In this document: one piece after another, positions 24,516-33,219 of the stretch
Position numbering within the stretch: position 1 is the first letter of the stretch
Layout: the number at the start of each line of letters is the position of its first letter
Origin: Limisphaerales bacterium
GTDB taxonomy: Bacteria > Verrucomicrobiota > Verrucomicrobiia > Limisphaerales > SXTU01
Reading direction: 5' to 3'
Length of the DNA: 52,740 bases
NCBI GenBank assembly: GCA_009773355.1
Contig: WRPG01000035.1
Coordinates: 1-52,740 of the forward strand
Translations under genes and position numbers: made by a program
Notes under the pieces: generated by a model
What the model was told of the DNA's origin: nothing
The model's input: only the letters and a program-made list of their open reading frames with translations
The model's database searches: none

Positions 24516-26282
24516 ATGACCGCGACTCTCCCAATTCCCAGCATCGCGATGGAATCGAAAGCCGCTCCCCCGACGGCCACCGTCACCATTCGCGTTGATT
24601 CGCGGGAGGCGCGGGCGGAACCTGCCGTCGTGAACCCCCCGGCCCAACTCCGCATCCACGCCACCAGCTTCACCCGCCCGCGCACCGACGACAAACCCGG
24701 CGACGACGCCTTCGTTGCCCGCGCGCTCGACGACGGCACGTTCGTCGCCGTGGTCGCCGATGGTCTCGGCTCCGCCCGCCAGGGTCGCGACGCGGCGGAG
24801 AAAGTCGTCGCCCACTACACCGCGAACTTCCGCAACCGCCCGGCGGCATGGAGCACCGCCAAGACGCTGGAGGAAATCACCCGCCACCTGAACCGCCAGC
24901 TCCATCAGGAAGGCCTCGCCCGGCACGAGTCGCCCGAACTCGCCTCCACCGTCGTCGCCGCTGTGCTCGATGGCGACCGCCTGCATGTCCTCAACGCCGG
25001 CGATTCCCGCGCCTATCGCTTACGCGCCGGCAAGCTGGAGCAGCTCACCCACGACCACCGCGAGACGGCCCAAAGCCATGTGCTCATGCAGGCCCTTGGC
25101 CTCGCTGACACCGTCGCGCCGCACGTCGCGCAGACCGACCTCGCCGTCGGCGATTTCATCCTGCTCTGTTCCGACGGCCTTTCCGACGTGCTCGACGACG
25201 CGGCGCTCACCGAACTCCTCGCCGAGCGCACCGGCGCGCGCGGCCTCGTGGCCATTGCCCGCGAGCGCGCCACGCCCGAGACGCTGGATGACATCACCGC
25301 CGTCGTTCTCGAAGTCCAGGAACTTGGTCCCGCCGCCAGCGCCGCGCCCGTCGCGTTGCCCATTCCCGCTCAGCTAAAGGTTGGCGATGTTGTGGATGGC
25401 TTCACGCTCCGTCGCAGCTTCCGCGCGAGCGACCGCATCTGGCTCGCCGCGAAGGCCGGCAAATCCTTCGTGCTGAAATTCGCCCCGCTCGAAGCGCAGA
25501 CCAACGACGCCTTCCTCACCGCCTTCATCCGCGAAACGTGGAACGCCACGACGCTCAAGGCCGACTATTTCCCCGCCGCCACCGCGCCCGAAGACGCCAC
25601 CGCGCGCTACTACGTCCTCGACTATTTCCACGCGCCCACACTGAAACAGTGGCTCGCTGACAACGGTCCGCTGCCGACTGCCGATGCCGTCACGCTCGGC
25701 AAGTTCGTGCTCGCCGCCGGCCAGTTCCTCCTGCGCCACGACTTCGTCCACGGCGACTTAAAACCCGAGAACATTCTCGTGCTCGGCGAACCCGGCGCGC
25801 TCGCGTTCAAGCTCATTGACCTCGGCAATGTTGCCGAAGTGTTCAGCGTTAACTCGCGCGCCGGCACGCCCAGTTACCTCGCGCCGGAGCGTTTCCACAA
25901 CGCCGCCGTCAGCGAGCCGACGGAAATCTTCGCCCTCGGCGCGACGCTCTACGAGGCGCTCACGGGCAAGCTGCCGCACGGCGAAATCGAGCCGTTCCAG
26001 ACGCCGCAGCTCCGCGCCGCGCGCCCGCCCAGCACTCACAACCCGCATGTCCCGCACTGGCTCGATGCCATCGTCCTCCGCGCCCTCGCGCTGCGGCCCG
26101 ACGATCGTTTTGCCGCCTACAGCGAGATGCGCTACCAGCTTGAGCATCCTGAGCAGGTGAAACCCTTCCGCTCCGCCGGTTCGCCGCTGCTCGAACGCGA
26201 CCCGTTGCTGCTGCTCAAGCTGCTGCTCGCCGCCAGCCTCGCCGTTAACCTGTTCCTGACCTGGAAACTTTTCCATCCCTGA
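24516..26282 (+). CDS. Bifunctional PP2C phosphatase-Ser/Thr kinase with C-terminal membrane helix
   Basis: 588 residues. A PP2C-type phosphatase domain at about 45-270 has KPGDDAFV, VVADGLGS (metal-binding Asp), LNAGDSRAYRL and LLCSDGLSDVL. A protein kinase domain at about 290-555 has VLKF (ATP lysine), HGDLKPENIL (HGD instead of HRD), IDLGN in place of DFG, and GTPSYLAPE. The glycine-rich loop is degenerate. One C-terminal helix (about 566-584) anchors it, both catalytic domains facing the cytoplasm. Such fusions lie beside nitrate-assimilation genes in proteobacteria too (for example between nirB and nasA in Pseudomonas), so it probably regulates uptake or reductase activity; targets are unknown. 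Confidence 0.87.
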   Translation: MTATLPIPSIAMESKAAPPTATVTIRVDSREARAEPAVVNPPAQLRIHATSFTRPRTDDKPGDDAFVARALDDGTFVAVVADGLGSARQGRDAAEKVVAHYTANFRNRPAAWSTAKTLEEITRHLNRQLHQEGLARHESPELASTVVAAVLDGDRLHVLNAGDSRAYRLRAGKLEQLTHDHRETAQSHVLMQALGLADTVAPHVAQTDLAVGDFILLCSDGLSDVLDDAALTELLAERTGARGLVAIARERATPETLDDITAVVLEVQELGPAASAAPVALPIPAQLKVGDVVDGFTLRRSFRASDRIWLAAKAGKSFVLKFAPLEAQTNDAFLTAFIRETWNATTLKADYFPAATAPEDATARYYVLDYFHAPTLKQWLADNGPLPTADAVTLGKFVLAAGQFLLRHDFVHGDLKPENILVLGEPGALAFKLIDLGNVAEVFSVNSRAGTPSYLAPERFHNAAVSEPTEIFALGATLYEALTGKLPHGEIEPFQTPQLRAARPPSTHNPHVPHWLDAIVLRALALRPDDRFAAYSEMRYQLEHPEQVKPFRSAGSPLLERDPLLLLKLLLAASLAVNLFLTWKLFHP

Positions 26283-26285
26283 CGC

Positions 26286-27383
26286 GTGAACGAACGCAAC
26301 CATCTCGGCCTGATTGGCGGCGCTGCGCTCGCGCTGGCGGTGGCCGGGGGCATCTGGCTCGGCTCGCACGGCCTGCGGCACTTCGATCCCGCCGTGATTG
26401 GCTACGCGCTGGGGACGCTGCTCGCCGCGTTTGCCGTGGGCTACCGCTTCGTGACGTGGGCGCAGCGCCCGCCCTCGCGGATGTATTTCCGTCGCGGCCT
26501 GCAACTGCTCCTGAGCCGCAAGCAATCAACTGGCGTCGCGCCCGCCTCAGCCACCACTCCACCACTCCATCACTCCACCACTCCGCCGCCCTACGGTGCC
26601 GGCACGCTCGGCCATGCGCTGGCCACGAAGTTCGTCACGCAGGACTTCATCCGTCGCCGCAGCCCGCTGCGCTGGGTCATGCATGTGTGCCTTTCCGGCG
26701 GCTGCACGCTGGCGTTTGCCATCACGTTCCCGTTGGTGTTCGGCTGGGTCCACTTCGAGTCGCTGCCGGGCAACGCGGAAATCTACACGGTGAAGGCGCT
26801 CGGCCTTGCGGTGGACCAGTTCAGCGTCCACAGCGCGAAGGCGTTTGTGATGTTCAACCTGCTGAACTTCTCCGCCGTCATCGTGCTCGTCGGGCTGGTG
26901 CTCGCGGCATATCGGCGCGTCACCGACGCGGGCGAACTGGCAACGCAGAAATTCTTTGAGGACATCCTGCCGCTGCTGCTCATCTTCGCCGTGACCGTCA
27001 CCGGCCTTGCGCTGACGGTGAGCTACAAGTTCATGGCCGGGCGCGGGCACGGGCTGTGGGCGTTGGTTCACATGGTGAGTGTCGTCGCGCTCCTGCTCTA
27101 CATCCCATTCGGCAAGCTCTTCCACATCTTCCAACGCACCTGCTCGCTTTCGGTGAGCCTCTACAAAAAGGCCGGCCAGCACGGTCCGCGCGCGCATTGC
27201 CGGGCCTGCGGCGAGGACTACGCCAGCCAGATGCACGTGGACGATTTGAAGGTCGTGCTCGACCAGCTCGGCTTTGATTACCGCTTCGCCACCGCTCGCG
27301 GCCGCGTTCACTACCAGGACATCTGCCCCGCCTGCCGCCGCCGGCTGCTGGCGTTGAACCAGGGAAGGAGCATCGGCCGATGA
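26286..27383 (+). CDS. NarI/HdrE-like membrane redox subunit with C-terminal Cys motifs
   Basis: 365 residues from a GTG start 3 bp after the kinase gene. About six helices are predicted: two N-terminal (8-26, 36-55) and four later (130-154, 186-208, 225-246, 258-281). H262 and H280 are 18 residues apart in the last helix, the spacing of a heme-ligand pair in NarI; H133 starts another helix. C-terminal C305/C308 and C347/C350 form two CXXC pairs, perhaps zinc or Fe-S. A low-complexity insertion at about 84-103 (TTPPLHHSTTPPP) comes from repeat-like DNA. It likely feeds quinol electrons to the nitrate reductase encoded next; heme content is inferred. Confidence 0.65.
   Translation: MNERNHLGLIGGAALALAVAGGIWLGSHGLRHFDPAVIGYALGTLLAAFAVGYRFVTWAQRPPSRMYFRRGLQLLLSRKQSTGVAPASATTPPLHHSTTPPPYGAGTLGHALATKFVTQDFIRRRSPLRWVMHVCLSGGCTLAFAITFPLVFGWVHFESLPGNAEIYTVKALGLAVDQFSVHSAKAFVMFNLLNFSAVIVLVGLVLAAYRRVTDAGELATQKFFEDILPLLLIFAVTVTGLALTVSYKFMAGRGHGLWALVHMVSVVALLLYIPFGKLFHIFQRTCSLSVSLYKKAGQHGPRAHCRACGEDYASQMHVDDLKVVLDQLGFDYRFATARGRVHYQDICPACRRRLLALNQGRSIGR
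26551..26585 (+). repeat. CCACTCC word repeat inside the NarI-like gene
   Basis: Tandem ACCACTCC/ATCACTCC words, in frame, encode the Thr/Pro/His-rich insertion. The same words make up the inverted repeat found 3' of this gene (27395-27483), suggesting shared origin. Confidence 0.7.
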
Positions 27384-27394
27384 AGACGAACGAA

Positions 27395-27483
27395 GTGATG
27401 GAGTGTTGGAGTATTGGAGTGATGGGCTTCAGCACGCGCACGTTCCTGTCCAACACTCCAGCACTCCAATACTCCACCACTCC
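27395..27483. repeat. Word-repeat hairpin (TGGAGT / ACTCCA)
   Basis: The left arm 27395-27423 and right arm 27449-27483 are imperfect inverted repeats made of GTTGGAGTATTGGAGTG-like words. It starts 12 bp after the NarI-like stop and ends 15 bp before the nitrate reductase start, inside the operon. Confidence 0.85.
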
Positions 27484-27497
27484 GTTGCCCCGCTGAC

Positions 27498-29693
27498 ATG
27501 GCCACACTGACCATCACCGACGACCGCTACACCGAGCTTTACGGCCCGACGCCGAACTACACGCCAGCTGGCGGCTGGAACAACGGCGAGCCCGACAAGC
27601 TCGTGAAGACGCATTGCTGCTTCTGCGGCGTGCAGTGCGGCATCCAGCTCAAGGTCAAAGACAACAAGGTCATCGGCTTCGAGCCGTGGGAGGAGTTTCC
27701 GGTCAACCAGGGCAAGCTCTGCCCCAAGGGCGTGAAGCGTTACATGCAGAACGACCACCCCGACCGCCTGCTCACGCCGCTCATCCGCAGCGCGACCGGC
27801 TTCGACGTGGCGAGCTGGGAGAAGTCGCTCACCAAGACCGTCGCGGCCATCCAGTCCATCCAGGCAAAACATGGCAAGGACTCCTTCGCCTTCCTCGGCG
27901 GCGCTTCAATGACGAACGAGAAGGCCTACCTCAACGGCAAGTTCGCCCGCATTGCGCTCCAGACGGCGAACATTGACTACAACGGCCGCCTTTGCATGGT
28001 CAGCGCGGGCGCGGCCAACCGGATGGCGTTCGGCGTGGACCGCGCGGCCAATCCGTGGAGCGACATCCCGCTCGCGAAGGTCATCATCCTCACCGGCACG
28101 AACCTCGCCGAGTGCTTCCCCATCCTCACCGACTACATCTGGCGCGCGCGCGACAATGGCGCGAAAATCATCGTCATTGACCCGCGCATCACGCCCATCG
28201 CGCGGACCGCCGACCTCTTCCTGCCGGTGCGACCGGGCCGCGACAGCGCGCTCGCGAATGGCATCCTGCATGTGATGATCGAGCGCGGCTGGATTGATGA
28301 GAAGTTCATCGCCGAGCACACGCACGACTTCGACAAGGTGCGCGAGTTGGTGAAGAAATACACGCCCGAGGTGACGGAGAAAATCACCGGCGTCCCGGCC
28401 AAGAGCATCCTCGCCGCAGCGGAAGCGTGGGGCACGGCGGAAACCTCGATGCTCCTGCACGCGCGCGGCATCGAGCACCACACGAAGGGCGTCGAGAACG
28501 TCCTCACCTACATCAATCTCGTGCTCGCCAGCGGCCGCATCGGCAAGCCCGGCTGCGGCTACGGCACGATCACCGGTCAGGGCAACGGCCAGGGCGGACG
28601 TGAGCACGGCCAGCGTTGCAATCAGCTTCCAGGCGGGCGCGACATCAACAAGCCGGAGCACCGCCAGTTCATCGCGGACTTCTGGAAAATCCCCGAGCCG
28701 GAGCTGCCGAAGCAGGGCCTCACCGCGTGCGAAATCATCGACGCCATCGAACGCGGTGAAATCAAAGGCCTGCTCTCCATCAGCTTCAACCCGCTCGTCT
28801 CGATTCCCGACTCGAACCGCACGCGCGCCGCGCTGGAGAAGCTCGAGTTCTTCGCGTGCATTGACCCGTTCCTGAGTGAGACTGCGCGCCACGCCGACGT
28901 GGTGTTCGCCGGCTCGTTGCAGGAGGAGGACGAAGGCACGGTCACGACTGGCGAGGGCCGCTGCGTGCGCCTGCGCAACTCCGTCTCGCCGCCCGGCAAC
29001 GCGCGCGTGGACTGGCAAATCATCTGCGACCTCGCCAGGCGGCTGGGCAAGGAGCAGTGGTTCAGCTACGGGAACGCGGGTGAGATTTTCACCGAGCTGA
29101 CGGCAGCCTCGAAGGGCGGGCCGATTGATTACAGCGGCATGACCTACGAGCGCATCGAGCAGAACATGGGCCTGTTCTGGCCGTGCCCCGCGCCGGAGCA
29201 TCCCGGCACGCCGCGCCTGTTCGAGGGCGGGAAGTTCCATCACCCCGACGGCAAGGCGAAGTTCCACGCCTACGACTACCGCCCGCCCGCCGAGGACGTG
29301 GATGCCGAGTTCCCCATCTTCTTCACGAGTGGACGCGTCGTGTCGCAATACCTCAGCGGCACGCAGACGCGGCGCATCGGGAGCCTCGTGGACCAATATC
29401 CCGAGCCGCTGTGTGAGATGCACCCGCTGCTCGCCGCGAAATTCGGCATCAACGACCGCGACATTGTCAAAGTCACGACGCGGCGCGGCGAGATGACCTT
29501 GCCGGCGCAGGTCGTGAAGAGCATCCGGCCCGACACGGTGTTCATCCCGTATCACTGGGCGGGCAAGAAGGCGGCGAACCAGCTCACAAACCGCGCGCTC
29601 GATCCCATCTCAAAGATTCCCGAGTTCAAAGTCTGCGCCTGCAAGGTTGAGAAGGTCGCCGATGCGCCGCTCAAGAACCTCACCACCCAATGA
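27498..29693 (+). CDS. nasA: Assimilatory-type molybdopterin nitrate reductase, catalytic subunit
   Basis: 731 residues of the Mo-bis-MGD family (Nas/NarB/NapA branch). The N-terminal [4Fe-4S] site is C40, C43, C47 and C75 (CCFCGVQCG then LCPKG); the presumed Mo-ligand Cys is C166 in [39 protein letters not shown] and the C-terminal MPT-binding domain ([19 protein letters not shown]) are typical. There is no Tat signal, so it acts in the cytoplasm, as for assimilatory enzymes. It lacks the C-terminal [2Fe-2S] domain seen in some NasA proteins; electrons must come from other subunits such as the ferredoxin-like and NarI-like proteins beside it. Confidence 0.92.
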   Translation: MATLTITDDRYTELYGPTPNYTPAGGWNNGEPDKLVKTHCCFCGVQCGIQLKVKDNKVIGFEPWEEFPVNQGKLCPKGVKRYMQNDHPDRLLTPLIRSATGFDVASWEKSLTKTVAAIQSIQAKHGKDSFAFLGGASMTNEKAYLNGKFARIALQTANIDYNGRLCMVSAGAANRMAFGVDRAANPWSDIPLAKVIILTGTNLAECFPILTDYIWRARDNGAKIIVIDPRITPIARTADLFLPVRPGRDSALANGILHVMIERGWIDEKFIAEHTHDFDKVRELVKKYTPEVTEKITGVPAKSILAAAEAWGTAETSMLLHARGIEHHTKGVENVLTYINLVLASGRIGKPGCGYGTITGQGNGQGGREHGQRCNQLPGGRDINKPEHRQFIADFWKIPEPELPKQGLTACEIIDAIERGEIKGLLSISFNPLVSIPDSNRTRAALEKLEFFACIDPFLSETARHADVVFAGSLQEEDEGTVTTGEGRCVRLRNSVSPPGNARVDWQIICDLARRLGKEQWFSYGNAGEIFTELTAASKGGPIDYSGMTYERIEQNMGLFWPCPAPEHPGTPRLFEGGKFHHPDGKAKFHAYDYRPPAEDVDAEFPIFFTSGRVVSQYLSGTQTRRIGSLVDQYPEPLCEMHPLLAAKFGINDRDIVKVTTRRGEMTLPAQVVKSIRPDTVFIPYHWAGKKAANQLTNRALDPISKIPEFKVCACKVEKVADAPLKNLTTQ

Positions 29694-29703
29694 AAGCCGA
29701 GAT

Positions 29704-29779
29704 GAACCACAAAGACACGAAGAGCACAAAGGGGAAATTCTCTGTCGGACTTCTTCGTGCCCTTCGTGTCTTCGTGGTT
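29704..29779. repeat. Inverted repeat (AACCAC...GACACGAAG)
   Basis: Arms 29704-29727 and 29757-29779 are near-complementary (words CACAAAGACACGAAG / CTTCGTGTCTTCGTG). It starts 10 bp after the nitrate reductase stop and ends 8 bp before the next start. It is AT-richer than the flanking genes. Confidence 0.88.
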
Positions 29780-29787
29780 AAACCCGC

Positions 29788-30513
29788 ATGACCTCCGAAC
29801 TCGAATTCTTCATTGACCCGTCACGCTGCATTGGCTGCCAGGCGTGCGTGCAGGCGTGCGCTGAATGCGGCACGCATCGCGGCGTGCCGATGATTCACCT
29901 CGACTACGTGCATCGCCCGACCGGCGTGCAGACCGCACCGGTCGTCTGCATGCACTGCGAAGATCCGACGTGCGCGCGTGTCTGCCCCGCCGACGCCATC
30001 AAGCAGGACGACGAGGGCATCGTGCACAGCGCCGCCAAGCCGCGCTGTGTCGCGTGCTCCAACTGCGTCCTCGCCTGCCCGTTCGGCGTGCCAAAGATGA
30101 AGGTGGACTTCGACCTGATGATGAAGTGCGACATGTGCTACGACCGCACGAGCGTCGGCAAGAAGCCGATGTGCGCCACCGTCTGCCCTAGCGGCGCGCT
30201 CTACTACGGCACGCGCGAATACGTGGCCGAGTTCCGCCGCGAAACGCCGGTGAACGAGTTTCGCTTTGGCCGCGAGACGGTGCGCACGAAGGTGAACATG
30301 ATGACCGCGCCGCAAATGAAGGCGCTGCCATTTGATGTCGCCGACTTCCTGCCGTGGGAAGGTCAGGATTTCGACCCGCTTTCGCTCGCCCGCGCCGGCG
30401 CGCCGGACGCGGCGAGTTCGTCCGTTTGGGATGAGGAGTCGCTGCCGGGCACCTGCGGGAGCGGCAACTGCGCCTGCAAGCAGCAACCCGAGGCCGCAGC
30501 CATTGCCAACTAA
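29788..30513 (+). CDS. Multi-cluster 4Fe-4S ferredoxin subunit (NrfC/DmsB-like)
   Basis: 241 residues. Four cysteine groups: [16 protein letters not shown] near 14, [14 protein letters not shown] near 54, [15 protein letters not shown] near 86 and [22 protein letters not shown] near 112, enough for four [4Fe-4S] clusters as in the electron-transfer subunits of molybdoenzymes. The C-terminus ends with another Cys-rich stretch (CGSGNCACK). No signal peptide, consistent with a cytoplasmic partner of the nitrate reductase 95 bp upstream. The Rieske gene starts 2 bp after it. Confidence 0.9.
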   Translation: MTSELEFFIDPSRCIGCQACVQACAECGTHRGVPMIHLDYVHRPTGVQTAPVVCMHCEDPTCARVCPADAIKQDDEGIVHSAAKPRCVACSNCVLACPFGVPKMKVDFDLMMKCDMCYDRTSVGKKPMCATVCPSGALYYGTREYVAEFRRETPVNEFRFGRETVRTKVNMMTAPQMKALPFDVADFLPWEGQDFDPLSLARAGAPDAASSSVWDEESLPGTCGSGNCACKQQPEAAAIAN

Positions 30514-30515
30514 CC

Positions 30516-31028
30516 ATGCCTGACCAACCCGATTGGAAAGCCCAGTTCCCCGTCCGCCAGTCGGACGAGCATGACATCTCGCGCCGGCAGTTTGCGAAGG
30601 TCGCGTGCTGCTCCGCGCTCGCCGTGGGCACGGGCTGGGCGATGCGGGACAAGATTCTTCCCCTGCCGCCCGCGACCGAGCCGAAGCTCGTGGCCCGCGT
30701 CGAGGAAGTGTCCGTGGGCGGCAGCCGGCTCTTCCGCTACCCGACCGAAGACCATCCCGCCATCCTCGTGCGCTTGGGTGAGAACGAGTTCGCCGCCTAC
30801 AGTCAGGCTTGCACGCACCTGATGTGTCCGGTGCATTACCAGCACGAGAAGAAACAGTTTTACTGCCCGTGCCACGAAGGCTTCTTCAGCGCGCAGGATG
30901 GCCGCGTGCTGGCAGGACCGCCGCCGCGTGCGCTGCCGCGTTATCCGGTCGAAGTCCGCGACGGGCAGATTTGGGTCGTTGCCGCCGTGAAGACGGCGGC
31001 GAGCCAACAGACGCAAACCCCTGTATGA
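30516..31028 (+). CDS. Rieske [2Fe-2S] protein with Tat-type N-terminus
   Basis: 170 residues. [21 protein letters not shown] (about 21-41) is a twin-arginine signal/anchor. The Rieske cluster ligands are C99/H101 (CTHLMC) and C117/H120 (CPCHEG), with C104 and C119 forming the disulfide of high-potential Rieske proteins. The domain would face the periplasm if exported, like the bc1-type protein. With the NarI-like protein it suggests quinol oxidation tied to nitrate reduction. It overlaps the cupin start by ATGA. Confidence 0.88.
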   Translation: MPDQPDWKAQFPVRQSDEHDISRRQFAKVACCSALAVGTGWAMRDKILPLPPATEPKLVARVEEVSVGGSRLFRYPTEDHPAILVRLGENEFAAYSQACTHLMCPVHYQHEKKQFYCPCHEGFFSAQDGRVLAGPPPRALPRYPVEVRDGQIWVVAAVKTAASQQTQTPV

Positions 31029-31375
31029 GCCAACGCACCTTCAACGCCGAGCAGCTCGTCCGGTTCTCACCCGAGAAGGCGACGGTCACGGAGCTTTCCA
31101 TCACAGGCTTCACGAGCATCGCCGTGTGGGGCGTGCGGCCGGGGCAGGAAGTTCCCGCGCACACGCATCCCGACGGGCAGGACACCTGGGTGATGGTGCG
31201 CGGCGAACTGACTTACTACCTCGGCGGCGGCCAGCGCCGGACCATCCGCGCCGGTGACGTGGATGTCGCCGACAAAAACCAAGTCCACGGCGCGCGCAAC
31301 GAATCCAGCGCCGACGCCATTTTTCTCTCCATTTACTCCGCCCCGAAGCTGGGCTGGGAGAAAGCCGAGCCATGA
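31025..31375 (+). CDS. Small cupin-domain protein
   Basis: 116-residue single cupin. Metal-binding motif 1 is AHTHPDGQDTWVMVRGE (about residues 45-61) and motif 2 is AGDVDVADKNQVHGARN. Linked by ATGA overlaps to both the Rieske and nitrite reductase genes, so co-translated. Small cupins next to nitrogen genes have no fixed role; a sensor or a small-molecule enzyme are possible. Confidence 0.78.
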   Translation: MSQRTFNAEQLVRFSPEKATVTELSITGFTSIAVWGVRPGQEVPAHTHPDGQDTWVMVRGELTYYLGGGQRRTIRAGDVDVADKNQVHGARNESSADAIFLSIYSAPKLGWEKAEP

Positions 31376-33219
31376 CCGAAACCGCGACTCTCAATCCCAC
31401 CGCGACCACCACCGGCGCGTTCACTGCCGAGCAGAAGGAGTTTCTCTCCGGCTTCATGGCCGGCGTGGCACAGCGCGGAATTCATCCCTACGTCGGCACG
31501 ACTTCCACTGGCCAGCTCACCGACGACCCCGCGCAGGGCGGCGCGAACCTTGCCGAGGAGACCGTCTATGGCACGCCGCTCGGCGACGTGACCAAGCAGG
31601 AGCGCTGGAAGCACGAGGAGCATCCGCTCGACGGCTGGGACCGCATCCTCGCGCACGCCGAGGCGGGCAAGATGCCGGACGAGGAGCACACGTTCCGCTT
31701 CCGTAACTTCGGCATGTTCTACGTCGCGCCGGCGCAGAACAGCTTCATGCTCCGCTGCCGCATTCCGGCGGGTGAACTCACGGCGGTGCAACTGCACGGC
31801 CTCGCGGAAATCGCGGATGACTACGGCAACGGCAAGTCCGCCGTCACCACGCGCTCGAACATCCAGATTCGCGAAATCGCGCCGGCGAACTTGGTGAACG
31901 TGCTCACGAAGCTGCAATCGCTCGGCCTGACCGCGAAGGGCAGCGGCGTGGACAACATCCGCAACGTCACCGCGTCGCCCACCGCCGGCTTCGACCCGCG
32001 CGAACTGCTGGACACGCGGCCCTTCGCGCACGCGCTGCACCACTACATCCTGAACCACCGCGAGTTCTACAACCTGCCGCGCAAGTTCAACGTCGCCTTC
32101 GAGGGCGGTGGCGCGGTGGATACGGTGGCGGACACGAATGACATCGGGTTCATGGCGGTGTCTGTCGCGGCGGCAGCTGAGAAAGTGGGAAAGCGAGAAA
32201 GTGAGACGGAGCGCGAAGCTCACTCCCCCACTTTCTCACCTGCTCACCTGCCTGCTCCAGGTATCTACTTCCGCGTGGAACTCTGCGGCATCACCGGCCA
32301 CAAGCAGCTCGCGCAGGACAGCGGCATTCTCGTGAAGCCCACCGAGGCGCTCGCGGTGTGCGCCGCGATGATTCGCGTCTTCCTCGAAAACGGCGACCGC
32401 ACCGACCGCAAGAAGGCGCGGCTGAAATACCTCGTGGACAAGTGGGGCGTGGAGAAGTTCCTCGCCGAGACGCAGAAGAAGCTGGCATTCCCGCTCGTGA
32501 AGTTTCCGTTGGAGCAGTGCACCAAGCGGCCCGCAGCCGTGAAGCACGGGCACATCGGCGTGTATCGGCAGGCGCAACCGGGGAAGAACTACATCGGCGT
32601 GGTCGTGCCCGTCGGCGTGCTCTCGACCAGGCAGATGCGCCGCATCGCCGACCTCGCGGTGAACTACGGCTCCGGTGCCCTGCGCCTCACGCCGTGGCAG
32701 AACGTGCTCATCCCCGACGTGCCGGATGCCTTCGTCGAGACCGTGAAGCGCCAGCTCGTCCGCATCGGCTTGCACCACGAGGCGACCAACATCCTCGGCG
32801 GACTCGTGGCCTGCACCGGCAACAAGGGTTGCAAGTGGTCCAGCACCGATACCAAGGGCCAGGCCGTCGCGCTCGGTGACTACTTAAACAAGCGGCTCTC
32901 GCTCGACCACCCCATCAACATCCACCTCACCGGTTGCCCGAACTCCTGCGCGCAGCATTACGTCGGCGACATCGGCCTGCAGGGTGTGAAGGTCGGCACC
33001 GCGAGCAGCGAGGGCTACCACGTCGTCTTCGGCGGCGGCACCGGCGCGGACGCGGCCATCGGCAAGCAGGTCTTCACTGGCATTCCGTTCAGCGATTTGC
33101 CGTTGCTGCTGGAGCGGGTGTTGAAGACGTATCAGGCCAAGCGCCAGCCGGGGGAAACCTTCGCCGCCTTCACGCGGCGGCATGAGGTGAAACAACTTCA
33201 GGAAATGTTCTCCGAATGA
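31372..33219 (+). CDS. nirA: Siroheme nitrite (or sulfite) reductase, NirA-like
   Basis: 615 residues of the siroheme/[4Fe-4S] nitrite-sulfite reductase family, giving the six-electron reduction of nitrite to ammonium. Cluster ligands: C481 and C487 (CTGNKGC), C522 and C526 (CPNSC). Two ferredoxin-like half-domain repeats precede them (FMLRCRIPAGELTAVQL; NYIGVVVPVGVLSTRQM). About 30 residues near 266-296 (EKVGKRESETEREAHSPTFS and following) interrupt the conserved VSVAA...IYFRVEL strand pair; they come from an inverted-repeat DNA element inserted in frame. The next gene is a CysJ-like flavoprotein, overlapping by 4 bp. Context favours nitrite over sulfite. Confidence 0.87.
   Translation: MTETATLNPTATTTGAFTAEQKEFLSGFMAGVAQRGIHPYVGTTSTGQLTDDPAQGGANLAEETVYGTPLGDVTKQERWKHEEHPLDGWDRILAHAEAGKMPDEEHTFRFRNFGMFYVAPAQNSFMLRCRIPAGELTAVQLHGLAEIADDYGNGKSAVTTRSNIQIREIAPANLVNVLTKLQSLGLTAKGSGVDNIRNVTASPTAGFDPRELLDTRPFAHALHHYILNHREFYNLPRKFNVAFEGGGAVDTVADTNDIGFMAVSVAAAAEKVGKRESETEREAHSPTFSPAHLPAPGIYFRVELCGITGHKQLAQDSGILVKPTEALAVCAAMIRVFLENGDRTDRKKARLKYLVDKWGVEKFLAETQKKLAFPLVKFPLEQCTKRPAAVKHGHIGVYRQAQPGKNYIGVVVPVGVLSTRQMRRIADLAVNYGSGALRLTPWQNVLIPDVPDAFVETVKRQLVRIGLHHEATNILGGLVACTGNKGCKWSSTDTKGQAVALGDYLNKRLSLDHPINIHLTGCPNSCAQHYVGDIGLQGVKVGTASSEGYHVVFGGGTGADAAIGKQVFTGIPFSDLPLLLERVLKTYQAKRQPGETFAAFTRRHEVKQLQEMFSE
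32175..32241. repeat. Inverted repeat inserted within the nitrite reductase gene
   Basis: GAGAAAGTGGG near 32179 pairs with CCCACTTTCTC near 32227 (arms about 16-18 bp, 33-bp spacer). It lies wholly within the reading frame without breaking it, in the insertion between two conserved strands. Confidence 0.8.
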
